Both the position numbers and the translations under genes were made by a program. Below the pieces are notes generated by a model. It had not been told where the DNA came from. It saw only the letters and a list, made by a program, of their open reading frames with translations, and did not search any database. DNA of 64,000 nt from the NCBI GenBank assembly GCA_023974075.1, contig CM043800.1:33168952-33232951 (forward strand), written 5' to 3'. Shown here in pieces: positions 1 to 11,193 of this stretch; the stretch's first letter is position 1, and every line of letters starts with the position of its first letter. The DNA is from Chaenocephalus aceratus. Taxonomy: Eukaryota > Chordata > Actinopteri > Perciformes > Channichthyidae.

Positions 1-815
1 GTTTTACTTTAATAATTTCTGCTGTTATCACTTCCATTAGCTCTTTCAAATTGTCACCGGAACAAAAAATATTAGTGTCATCTGCAAATAAAATAAATTT
101 CAATATATTTGATACTCTGCAAATGTCGTTGATGTATATTATGAACAGCTTTGGACCCAACACGGACCCCTGAGGTACTCCACAAGTTATGTTCATGTAT
201 TCTGATTTATGTTCACCAATTTCAACAAATTGTTGTCTGTTGCTTAAATAATCTCTCACCCAGTTTAATCCCACCCCTCTGATGCCATACCGTTCCAGTT
301 TTATCAGTAAAATATTGTGATCTATGGTGTCAAATGCTTTTTGTAAGTCTATAAATATTCCCACTGCTTGTTTTTTATTGTCCATGCAGTTTGCTATTTC
401 CTCACATAATTCCATTAGTGCCATAGATGTTGATCTATCTTTCGTGAATCCATATTAACTGTCGTCCAAAAGCTGATTTGTTTCCATGAAACTGTCAAGT
501 ATTTTTGTAAAAAGCTTTTCAAGGATCTTGGAAAACTGAGAGAGCAATAAAACAGGTCTGTAATTTGTGTAATGGTGTTTATCCCCAATTTTATATAATG
601 GTATAACTTTTGCTATTTTCATTTTATTTGGGAATTTACCAGATTGAAAAGACAAGTTAAAGAGATGAGTCAATGGTTCTGCAATTTCTTCAATAATGTT
701 TTTTACTATAATCATATCAATGTTATTCCAATCGGTCGAGGATTTGCTTTTACATTTTCGCACAGTATCGATGATTTATTTTTCTTCGACTGGTGTGAGG
801 AAGATTAATATCTCT
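1..815 (-). mobile_element. Degenerate non-LTR retrotransposon (LINE) reverse transcriptase fragment
   Basis: Read on the minus strand, this encodes the fingers and palm of a LINE reverse transcriptase of the kind often labelled jockey-like in fish. The 455-763 segment carries KIAKVIPLYK and NYRPVLLLSQFSKILEKLF. It continues through 454-1 with YGFTKDRSTSMALM, FIDLQKAFDTIDHN, a CGVPQGSVLGP block and the catalytic LFADDTN near 70-90. Two in-frame TAA stops (455-457 and 776-778) break it, so it cannot make an active enzyme. Its 5' side fades out near 815 and its 3' side runs off the window. The clade (Jockey, I or a relative) is a guess; that it is a LINE reverse transcriptase is secure. Confidence 0.9.
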
Positions 816-2890
816 GTAAACGTGGATTGCCTGTATATAAACTAAAACTTTGTAGCCTAAAGTTAACATTACAAGCTCCACTGACTGCTAAGTTGAGAGT
901 GGCACATCTTGCTCTGTGGACTCTATAAACTTTGACAGTGTTGGTCTGTAACATAAAATGATAACCGTTGACCATTTTGTTGAATTTTGTTCCAGCTGGA
1001 AGGGCCAGACGACTTCAAACTTTATTCAGCGAAACACAGAAACAGGAGGGCTGTGACTGGCAGTGTGGATGCTTTGTGTTTGTCTGCAGTGATATTTATT
1101 ATGAACTGCTGCTGGATGTGCGTAATATAGCTGCTAACACTTACTATTCTGTAGATGTTCAATGTTCCATTTTCGTTTTTCACACAAAAGTAAGGATTGT
1201 TTCTGAGGAAATAGGTTATTGGTAAGCATAAATGTAGGCAAACATGGAGAATAGAAGTTCAGCCAAGTATATCTTCTAAATAGATACTGAGGAACAGACT
1301 GTAAGCTGATGCATTTTATTATAGCACAGATAACTGCAGTGTTCAGTATTCAATGTGTGTGAAGTATAAATAACCCTGCAACTATTGATACACTGGGGCC
1401 TAACCATCTTACAGTTGATGGAAAAGTACAAATGTTATTTTGTCTTACAGGTGGACACAACAGTGGTGTGTGGTGATTTACACAAGAGCAATATGCAGCA
1501 GTGCAACAACACAAACTACTACCTACAAAATGACTTTAAATAAAAATGAATATCCCTCCATGCCTAGATAAAAGATACTCTTGTAAACATCAATATAATA
1601 CTATTGTGAAGTTGTCCATGAGCACATTGGTTCCTCTTCTTGTTCCAAATAAACTGATGCTAACATGGAAACAGTGCTAAACCCATTATGTCTGTATTCT
1701 AGGCCGTACTGCTCTTTGTGGGATTTGTTGTCAAACATCTGATCTGACATTAGAGTTGAATTGAGTTAAATTGTGCGGGATGTGATAAAAAGGGATGGTA
1801 AACGTATTATCAGTCATTTTGTACGCTATATTTAAGATAGAAAGGTACATTAGGTGTACTAAAGATAGTCCAGGTTAATCTTAGGTGGCCACAGGTTTAC
1901 ACAGCTGATTCTCTTACCTCCCAACATCCAGCCTAATTTGTCAAACTGTAAAAGGGGTCATTAAGTCATTGATTGAAGGTAAGGAGGCGAACAACTGCAG
2001 CATGTAACAGGAAATGGGTGTTCAGCGAACATCAGTGAAGACCAGCTGAAAACCTGTGCTGAAGGGTTAGTATTTCCCCCATTTACTTAGTGGTGCATTC
2101 AATACTCTGATACCAACATAATGTGTGCAGGATTCTTCTAGGTTTAGCCTGACATCACCAAATGTGTGGGCTTTAAACCGGCCACCTGCAGCTGCTGGAC
2201 CTCAACCCTTTTTTAGTCCAAACGTGACATCTTGTATGATGTACTACCACTCTTCACTGTTCCCGCCTCCCATAAACAGCCGATAGATTTTCTTTGTTCT
2301 GTCCCTCATTACCTTATACACGTCCTGGATGATTGCTCATAACCGACTCGTTCTTTCTAGCTCCTGATTGATTTATGGCTCAATCATTTGATAACTGAAT
2401 AACCCGCTTACCATTGCACACACTCAAACGTCTTTCAGTGAGGAATCAAAGCTTTTCTTTAATTAATCTGGTCTATAAAACCCACCGTAGCTTATTTTTT
2501 CTGGTTTTATTTTGTAATATGAGTAATGACAAATATTAAATACTTGGTGACGCTTTCCTAAATTCTAAATATAAGGCTGCATTTAAAACCCCATTGTCTC
2601 TATTGGAAATGGCAGAACACTAGTGAAACATGGCCTCATTTAAAGACCAAGGTTATTTGGAGAAATTAGCATACCCACTAGTAGTACTTGCAAACAACAG
2701 ATTGTAAACAGATTAGGGGATTTGTAAAAAGCTGACCTTCTGTTAAGCAGCACCTGTGTTCAACAATGTGAGCCAAAAGGAGATGTACCCATTAGAGCCA
2801 ACAGATGGCACTCTGGTAACATCCAGACCTGAGTGAGGCATTTATGATGAGCAGGGCAGAAGAGAAAGAGAGGCAATGAGAATTATAGCC
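816..2890. other. No recognisable gene or repeat
   Basis: AT-rich non-coding sequence. The longest open frame (968-1225, plus) shows no domain, no codon bias and no supporting splice sites. I see no clear repeat family. Confidence 0.5.
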
Positions 2891-2898
2891 ATTTGTAA

Positions 2899-2904
2899 TT
2901 TAAT
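2899..2904 (-). promoter_or_regulatory. Possible poly(A) signal (ATTAAA) of the 3156-5017 gene
   Basis: The minus-strand hexamer ATTAAA lies about 250 bp downstream of the TAG stop at 3156-3158. It is the second most common vertebrate poly(A) signal and would give a short 3' UTR. The region is AT-rich, so chance occurrence is quite possible. Confidence 0.25.
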
Positions 2905-3155
2905 AATCGAGAGACAATACAATATGTGACGTGTTTTAGAGCTACAGGTGAGGAAGCAACAATGCAGGAGCTTGTATTCAGATAGGTAGGACATTTCATC
3001 TTTCAGTAAAGGTTAGAGGAAGCCAGAAAAATAGATTCTGCAATCACATTGTTTTTCCCTTCAAAACATGCTTGCCTGTTAACTTTAAGAACTCCTCACA
3101 TACACAATATTTGACAAGACAGCCAAGCTATGTGTCAGACCCTTTAGCTCACCAG

Positions 3156-5017
3156 CTAATTCGGCCTGATTTTGCTTTCCGTCAGATGTCTCCGGACAGG
3201 GTTACCTTGAAAATACTGTTTGACATTCAGGCGTTGGTGCAGGGGCTGAGGAAGACGGCCAGGAAACCTGATCCATTTCCGTCTGTCAACAGCAGGTTTT
3301 GAGCTAGTTGTCGCTCTGATGTGGCCGTTGTTCATGATGCCGTATGAACTGAGGACAGGAACTTCTCTTCTCAGGCCATATCCAGTGAAACGCCTCTGGT
3401 GAGCGCCATGACCCCTGCTTTGGGACATGCCATGTCTATTTGGGACGGACTCGTCAACCAGAAGGTCGTACTTATTGTAGACATGTGAGAGTGGCTTGTT
3501 ACGACCTCGGGGGTCCCTGTTCACAAGGTCAGGTTGGCCTGGGGCTTCAGCCAGAGATGGAGGGGCAACATGCTTGACCTGCTTAAAATTTGACTTGCGG
3601 TGAAAAAGTGACTGTTCTCTAGGAAGGCCGAGCACTTGGTCCGTGGTGTATTCAGCTTGAACCGGCCTGTAAGCTCCATGCAGACTCCTGGGGTGACCTT
3701 CGTTCGAGGCCATGTTAGGTTCAGTCGCACCCCATCCAGGATCATTGTTATTCTCAGGTTGAGGTCTGGGCGCCATCATGCTGTGGTGCATCCCATGGTG
3801 AGGTGGTCTATAGAGATCAGGCCCTCCATGGACTCCAGGATAATCCAAACCCAGAGCAGCTGCACGTGCTGCAACACAAGTCAAGGCAAGGCAAGTTTAT
3901 TTATATAGCACCTTTCAGCACCAGGCAATTCAAGGTGCTTTACAAAAATGAAAGACATTCAGACAAAGGCATTTAAAAACAGTAAAATATAATAAAAGAA
4001 ACATTAAAAGAAAAACAAAAAATGAAAGACATTAAGAAAATGGCCTTTAAAATCAGTCATTAAAAAGAAAAGCTATTAAAATAAACATTAAAAGATAAAA
4101 GTTACAGTGCGGTCTAAGATATGAATAGTTCAATACTTTCGGTTCTTGATTTTTATTTAAATCACACAACCTCCCTTTGGAAATCCGAACATTTCCGTCC
4201 CGATTGTTAATTTAGACGGATTGTTTTCACCATGTTATGCTCGCATGACATCCACAATCGGACCCTCAGGAGGGTGTACTAGCCCCCTACTCTGCTTTGC
4301 GTTCCATAACAAAGTCTTTAAGTGTTACCTGAACACCCCGTGTTACCAAAACACTATTTTTCACCCGTCGGTGATGTGATACTTGTTCCTCAATACAAAT
4401 CATCCAAAAACTGATCGTACACCCTGGCTACGACGGATATCCCAAATATCCTACTTTCGAGCAGTCCCTCTCATAAATGTCATGGAGTTTAATTACGTTT
4501 AACTTTAAACAATTTAGACACTGTACATCTCACCGAGCATTGAAAAGCCTTCTTTATTTTTACCCTTCATTCCATCTTCATGTTCTTGTAATTTATTCTT
4601 TAGGTTCTTGATTTTTAATTTACTCACAGAACCTCCCTTTGGAAATCAGAACATTTCCGTCCAGATTTTTAATTTAGACAGACGGTTTTCACCATGTTTT
4701 GCTCGCATGACATCCACAGACATATTGACAAAGTGATTTTTATTCTCTGTGAGCGATTTGTTATGAAATATCAAAAATACCCACTAATGGGTGATTTAAA
4801 AAAAAGTACAAACATCAATCAAAGCTTACTACATACCTCTGGCTGTTTTAGCACAATACACACCTCCAGCTGACACAGAGTGAAGCACAATGGAGCTGCA
4901 GAGAAACAGAAATCAGTGTAAGACACACAGCACTGAACAGCTATGATTGTTTCTCTTTCAACACGGGAAACATTCAGTTTTACAATACCTGAGGAAAAGC
5001 AACAGTAGAATACACAT
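3156..5017 (-). CDS. Three-exon gene for an unrecognised secreted protein, 266 aa
   Basis: Coding exons on the minus strand are 5017-4989 (29 bp, ATG at 5017-5015), 4895-4837 (59 bp) and 3868-3156 (713 bp, stop TAG). They total 801 bp, exactly 267 codons. All four introns' ends are GT/AG: donors CAG|gtattg and GAG|gtatgt, and an acceptor ctgtttctctgcag before exon 2. Residues 1-19 form a signal peptide (MCILLLLFL, hydrophobic core to about residue 15, likely cleavage VSA|GG). The mature chain of about 247 residues has a single Cys (24), a His/Met/Pro-rich stretch (51-67) and a basic C-terminal half with dibasic sites at 120-121, 188-189, 196-197, 225-227 and 255-256. No transmembrane segment or known domain is visible. 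The 713-bp open last exon and the matching phases make this very unlikely to be chance. Function is unknown; a secreted matrix, reproductive or prohormone-like protein are all possible. A further 5' UTR exon may lie upstream, as a weak acceptor precedes the ATG. Confidence 0.72.
3884..4134 (-). mobile_element. L2-clade LINE 3' tail inside intron 2
   Basis: This begins with CAAGG units followed by the tttatttatatagcac block and the gctttacaaaaatg block, and runs to gttacagtgcggtctaag. It is collinear with 18675-18870, the 3' end of a better-preserved L2 LINE. It sits in the same orientation as the host gene, with its terminal pentanucleotide repeat only about 16 bp upstream of the exon 3 acceptor. 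Confidence 0.8.
4140..4257. repeat. Direct repeat copy 1 (intron 2)
   Basis: About 118 bp closely matching 4602-4719 in the same orientation. Shared blocks include cctccctttggaaatc, gaacatttccgtcc and gctcgcatgacatccaca. The family is unknown. Confidence 0.75.
4602..4719. repeat. Direct repeat copy 2 (intron 2)
   Basis: Second copy of the 4140-4257 repeat, about 462 bp away. The pair with its roughly 345-bp spacer could be the remains of a short LTR-like or tandemly duplicated element. I see no target-site duplication. Confidence 0.75.
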
Positions 5018-6930
5018 CCCTGCAGTTATGTCAGCATTAACTTCACAGCAATGCAATTACTGCAAACACTTGTCACTCTTGACTTATCTGCAGCCACTCT
5101 GACGCTCCAACCTCACTCTGGCTTGATTTGCTAATTACAGACAGCTGGTTGTCATAGAGACACAACTTCAACCAGTGAATCTGGTCAGCCACTGGCAAAT
5201 TGCGTCATTCCAGGCAATTTTTTAAAATGCTTGCTTGTAGCAGGATTTTTTGAAAAAAAAACATATAGGTTTTTAAATTTTAGTAAAGCACACATTTAAG
5301 ACATGGCAGCAGGGTTAAGAGACATTTCAGTTTCAGTGCAATGTCCCTTTAAGAAAGCAAAAATAAATAAATTCTATTATCATTTGGTGTCATTTGAATG
5401 TTATCTATTTTGCAATCCTAGCATAATTGGCAACATCACAACTTTAATTTACCTGAGCAGCTAATTATAGCTTCTAATTCACTAGACCTAAAACCCTGAT
5501 AATGATATACAATTTCCGCATGAATACCATAACCACCACACCGAAATTAAAATGATCTCATTAATTTCGACCTCTTTTATTAAACGGTTCAAGGAACACA
5601 GAAAGCATTAGGCAGCACAGGTACAGCAGTTACAGGGGGTGTTTATTTTCTTTTGTTTATCACCAACACGTATACAGTTCAAAAGTAATTATAGGAAAGT
5701 ACAATTAGTTGCTTTACTTTTGAAGAGAAAGGAGCAGTAGAGATTGGATTTGGTTTTTTCCTGAGACGACAATGAAGCTGAGAGCAGTGGAAGCATTTCA
5801 TAATTCACTCAAATTATTTCTGTCAGGACTGACAAGCTAAACGGGGGCTTGTTTTAATTCTGTAATTGCACATTCACCTTTACCCTGAACCCATACTTTG
5901 GTAATTAGGCCCGAGCTTTATTGGAAGTGTGGCACGGCAAGTAATGGAATCTAAATTGCAGGTGATGTGAAACCAAGGATGTGGATGCCTGCATGGCAAA
6001 GAGGCTCATGTTATTTTCCCACAGTGTCACAGTGTCCCCCTGCCAAAAAGTGCCACCAACAAGGCTCGCTAGTCGATGTTAACCCAAGTTACACAGTGTA
6101 AGGACAAACATCGATTACATTACCTGCCAACATGGAGCTACAATTATAAACTGAAGGAAAAAGGTGTTTGCTCTGTACAGCAGCAGCACAGATTAGCAGG
6201 ATTAGTATTACAGAGAGTTGACAGTCAAGATGGCGGAGGATTTGGTGTCAAAGCGAAAAGCAACATTTGGCAAATGTCAGATTTAAAACCAAACAATGCT
6301 TGAAGGGATACTGTAAAAGTGAGTGATTCAATCTTTAAACTTTTGGTATGAGACTGAGACAAGAAGACAAAGCGGAAAGGCACAAAGCCATCTAACCATC
6401 AGAAATGAAAGGAAACACTCTACAATAGACACTTTAGTTCGCTGTGTACTGCACTCATAATTATATTTTATTGAAAAGCATATTCCAAGGAAATGAAATA
6501 CCTTGTATACAGTAGCCACATGAAATCGTTCCTGTGGACTATAATGAATGTAGAACACATTGATTGAAAGAAAGCCAAGAAAACCAGAAGATAAGATATC
6601 CTAGAACTGTGCCTTGTGTGACGCCAAACTAACGGATAACCAGTTGTTTGTTTCCATCAATATATCTTTGTTCACCTAAAATCACTTCTGAGATCCAACA
6701 GATTTACAAAAATATATATTTATTAAAAAAATACATGAATATGTGAACAATAACTTTGGGAAAAACACATTTTAAATCTCCATTGTGCAATTATTGAGGA
6801 TTTAAGGAATTGAATATTTGAAAGGTTATTTCAGTATTTTGATGTTTGGATTAAATACAGTCAATTCATTTATTAACATCTCTACAGTATAAATAACAGT
6901 GGTAAGAATTTCCCGGCTGTGGGATCACTA
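5018..6930. other. Upstream region of the secreted-protein gene; no other feature seen
   Basis: It should contain the promoter of the gene ending at 5017, but I see no convincing TATA box or CpG cluster. Open frames at 6076-6303 (plus) and 6328-6558 (minus) have no coding character. Confidence 0.4.
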
Positions 6931-7074
6931 ACATTACATGTCATTTGTTAGACGCTTTTATCAATTTCAGGTGAAGTGTCTTGCCAGGGACACAACGACA
7001 TGCTGACTCGGACTCGAACTTGCTACCCCCTGATTTGAAGTCCAGCACACCAGCCACTGAGCCACAGCCTCCCT
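6931..7074 (-). mobile_element. tRNA-derived SINE
   Basis: On the minus strand the head has an A-box-like tggctcagtgg and a B-box-like agttcgagtcc. A body follows (tgtccctggcaagacacttc), then a tail ending ataaaagcgtctaacaaatg and acatgtaatgt. This order of tRNA head, conserved body and short tail is typical of teleost SINEs. Confidence 0.8.
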
Positions 7075-8578
7075 TCCATCAACCTACTCCTAGTCATTCA
7101 TTTGCTTATAGATACAATCAAATAAGTATAGGATTAAAATGTTTGCTAAAGCACACAGTTATATCTATCTAGCCACTTACCAGATCAATGCATTTATCTT
7201 TTTACATTTTCACAATTTAGAGGGGATATTCCGGCATCTTTTATACCGCAGACATAGTGCAATTGTTTTTGATATTAGTTTGGTTTAATATTGTGCAGAC
7301 TTAAACTATGCTATTTGACTCTACAGTGCACACTCCTGTGAACACACATACCGTAACTGTCTGACAAACTCTGGTGATGGTGGTGTTTCGACATTTCTAG
7401 GGACACTAAAGCAGACCTATATCTCATGTGAATGAGGTTGAATCGCTTGACGCACAACCTCCTGAGGCAGGTGATGGTTAGAGATCAGCAAGAGAGGATT
7501 ATTGCTCCACCTCTTAACCTCAGGGTGACGACAAGGCCCCACACTCAGCTCCCATCATCCCCTCTGTGAGGAGCGGGAGGTCCGCATGGTTATTTCCACA
7601 GGATGTTGACACAGACAGGGCACTGCCAAATGACCAGTGAACTCTGACACTGCAACGACACGATGTTCCAGTAATGGCTGTGTAAACCAAAAGGTGGCCC
7701 ATAATTCTCCCCTATTAGAGTTAATGACGAAACATTTTGCTTTGGACTAATTTACCAAACTCGTGTAAATATGTATCAAAATCAATTAGGCCTAATCATA
7801 TACAGCCCTTAGAGGATTCACATCAAAGCACATAAGCACACAATCCAATTAAGAGTGTTTACTGTTTAGATTGAAATGCTCAGCGTTCCGCTCTTATGCC
7901 AATCCGCATATCAGCAAACAGTATTTTCCAGAGTGTCTTTTCCAGTGGTTGTGTGTGGGCGAATGTGTGTGTGTTTCCATGTACGAGGGGAGGGCGAGCT
8001 AGAGAGTGTAAAGTATTGAGACCTTTAATATATTTCTGTGCATTTGCCCTACGTGTTAGTCCATATTGAGGCGGCAGAAGACAAGGCAATGTTCATCCGG
8101 AACAACTTGCTATTTTAAGAGATTTTACAGTGCTAGAGTGAGCACAAAGTCAAAGTGTAACCATTACTACCCAAACATCTATGATAGAAGAGAGCACATA
8201 TCCATATAATTTTGCCTCAACACATCCACATCCCCACATGTTTGTTATTTACATTCATTATAATATACAGAATGCTAAATTATGCAGGTGGATCTCCAGT
8301 TATACATTGGCCCCATTAACCCTTATGGTATTGTATAGGATGAACAGTCTGAATGACGGCCACAAAGCACACGTTTGAGGCTGTAAAATGGCATGCAAAT
8401 TGAAATACCTTTTAATTCTCATGTAAGCTTGTGAGTATTTAAAATGTAAAGTGAAAATGGAAGCTTGAAAACACTATAACAAGGGATTTTTTTATTTATT
8501 TACCGCTAGCAATGTCATGTTTCAAATGGTCGAAAGCACAGGAAACTTGTAACCTTTACTTTTATTGGAGTTATCATG
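7075..8578. other. No recognisable gene or repeat
   Basis: Non-coding sequence. Small open frames (7520-7702 and 7880-8089 minus, 8181-8378 plus) carry no domain or splice support. Confidence 0.45.
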
Positions 8579-8893
8579 GTATCCGGCAGTGGCTCAGTCA
8601 GTAGGGGCTTGGACTGTGAGCCGTAGGGTCACCGGTTTAAGCCCCCCGAACAGACCTAAATATGGAGTGTGGACTGCAACTTGGAGAGGTCCCAGTTCAC
8701 CTCCTGCCCTGCCGTGGTGCCCTTGAGCAAGGCACCGGACAACCCCCTTTCCCCCTCACTCCCATTGCTCCCCGGGCGCTGTATAATAGCTGCCCACTGC
8801 TCCTAGTACTAGACTCCTGGTATTAGGATGGGTTAAATGCAGAGAACACATTTCACTGTGTGCTGTGTGCTCTGCATGTGTGACCATTACAGA
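8579..8893 (+). mobile_element. tRNA-derived SINE, near full length
   Basis: The head has an A box (agtggctcagtcagtag) and a B box (caccggtttaagcc). The body includes cccttgagcaaggcacc and the tail includes gggttaaatgcagagaac and catttcactgtgtgctg. The order head, body, tail fits an RNA polymerase III SINE common in percomorph fishes. Confidence 0.85.
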
Positions 8894-10835
8894 GGGTTTC
8901 ATTCCTCCGATTCTATTCTATCAATAATCAGATGAACACTAGCATTTAGTGACTGAATTTGACTGAAAAACCGGCTTCCCATCCTTTGAATTTCTACTAT
9001 TTTATTGCAGCTACCACATTCTCACCACTTTGAACAACACATAGTGAATTCTTTGAGCTATAGAGCTCAGGCAGCCTCACATATCAATCAGCAGAGGGAG
9101 AGAGTGAAGGAGAATAGAAACAGAGACACAAAAAAAACGATTGTCAAAGTACACACATAGTGAGATATCTAGCAAGAGTTGTAAGAGATTTGATTGTGTA
9201 CATGTGGTTATTTGTTTCTACACTACCAAATGTCCTCAGATTCCTCTCCTGTTTATACAACTACCATCATAAAGCCATCCCTGCACCAGCCACACTTAGA
9301 CACTGAGCCTGCAATATGAAACAACGATCAATTCAGGCTTTTTTGGAGCCTCATTATTTAACTATAACTAAACATACTGTTGCTTGCAATATGTCAACTG
9401 TTAGGACTTTTGTATAATTAAAAATGACACAAAGACGATAGTTCCTTTAAATTCCCAACCAATTAGGCAAAAGAGCCGTCAGCAAAATAATGCTTGTGAT
9501 ATCTTTTGACAAATACCCCAAGTGGATGGTAGCAGCATGCTTGCAGGGGCTTGCATGGGGGACGCAGTCACCTGTCAGGCCTCATTTGGAAGTGGTGGCT
9601 TCCACTTTGCATGGGGCTGTCCCAAACCATCTCCCCACGCTGGGCTCAGTGTCAGGGATTAATTAGCGATGTCTGTTTTCTACAGAGGCCAAGAACCCCA
9701 AGAAAACCACTCAAGAGAAAGAGGAGTAATGATGAATCAACACTGGTGTCTTTCTCACTGTTTTTGCTATTTAAGCAGTTGCTAATCCATATGCAACTCC
9801 TCCTGTATGTTCTGGTGAGTTCATTATACGCAAGTTAGTTTATAGTTTGTGCTGTATATTTCAAATTATTAGTATACTTTGCCACGACTTATTATTTGTA
9901 CATTCTGTATGTTTTCACACATTCTGCATGTTTTCAAGGCAACTGTCAACATCCTTAATTACTTTTCCTCGAAGGCAGAATTAAAAAACGCAGAGTGTCT
10001 ATGACAGAGACTCATATAGTTTCAAAAATATAACTGCTCTCATTATTTCCACAACCACGTGAATAATAATACCAATGACAATAACAAATAAGGCAGTGGT
10101 TGTGGAAGCAGAAACACTTTCTTTTGCGTTCCCATTCCTCAAATTAGTTTTTATACTTTTTATAGCATTTCAGGGTTTCATTTACTTATATTTCACTCCG
10201 TAGTTTTATGAGCTACTGTATAGTGCAGTAGCTAAGATATCATTTGAGTGTCTTTGCAGTGCTACCCAGCAGCGCATCGTTATTGAAGCAGTTGCTGTAC
10301 ATTTGGAGATTATGAAACTCATCAGCTCACTTTAAGAAATGTCCACCTGTGTATGACAAAACATAACCAAACAAAGCAAAGTTGATTTGTAGTGTATTCC
10401 CCATTGAAATGGATAATGTATGTATACACCCTGGTTCGTTGTATATTGTCCAGTACATTGAACTTCACAGAATCTCCCCCCGAAGCCATTTGATCGCCGT
10501 GCTTTTGGGAAAGACAGATGGTCACAGGCGCTTCTTCTCCACAAAAGACATCAATGATGAATACTGTAAGACTGTAAGTGGTCGAAGTGATGTCATGTGT
10601 TGGCACAAAAAACGATATTGTGATTATATAATGTTTTAACAAGTCTGATTAGGGTTCAGGCAAGGTTTAGGGAAGGATCCTATCTTTGGTTTTGTCGAAC
10701 GGGCGATGAACTGTTGTGAGCAAAGTCAGCAGGGAGGAAGTAACTTGGAATTCTATCAGCTTTGAATGCCCCACAACCAGCGAGCCACGAACGTGTGACA
10801 CCCTTTGAGTCGTCCAAATGATTGTGAGTGAAGGG
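8894..10835. other. No recognisable gene or repeat
   Basis: Non-coding sequence. Overlapping frames at 10322-10642 on both strands are mutually exclusive, have no homology that I recognise, and look like chance. Confidence 0.45.
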
Positions 10836-11193
10836 CATTTTGGTAACGCTGGACGGTCGCTTAGGGGTTCGATGGTTCTCTACCAATCGGAGGGTCAATG
10901 GTCCGATTGGTAGTCAAAATGTCATTGTGTCCTTGGGCAAGATACTGAACCCAACAATTATCCGGTGCGGCCAACGCTGAAGAGAACAGTGTAAGTACCT
11001 TTGGATAAAAAGCTTCAGTTAAGCATCAGCCAGTCAAGGGGAAACCGTGGCTAGTCAGCCAATCAGAGGGTCAGTGGATGGATCCCTCGCCCAGGCAGTA
11101 AACACGTTAAGGTAGACTTCACTTACTGTGAACAGTGTTATTTAAGTCACTTTGGATATAAAGCATCAGCTAACTGAAATGTAATGTAATGAT
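10836..11193 (+). mobile_element. tRNA-derived SINE with a partly duplicated tail
   Basis: The body shows cattgtgtccttgggcaag followed by tttggataaaaagcttcag. A second tail-like unit follows (ctttggatataaagcatcag) and ends in aatgtaatgtaatg. The head is diverged. It belongs to the same SINE group as 6931-7074 and 13896-14720, judged by the shared tgtccttgggcaaga block. Confidence 0.75.

Noticed and set aside
8581..8660. Possible genuine tRNA gene
   Set aside because: A and B boxes are present, but the sequence runs straight into a SINE body and tail and does not give a full cloverleaf.
10322..10642. 106-codon minus frame with a second minus frame and a plus frame overlapping
   Set aside because: Three mutually exclusive frames over the same bases, none with a recognisable motif.
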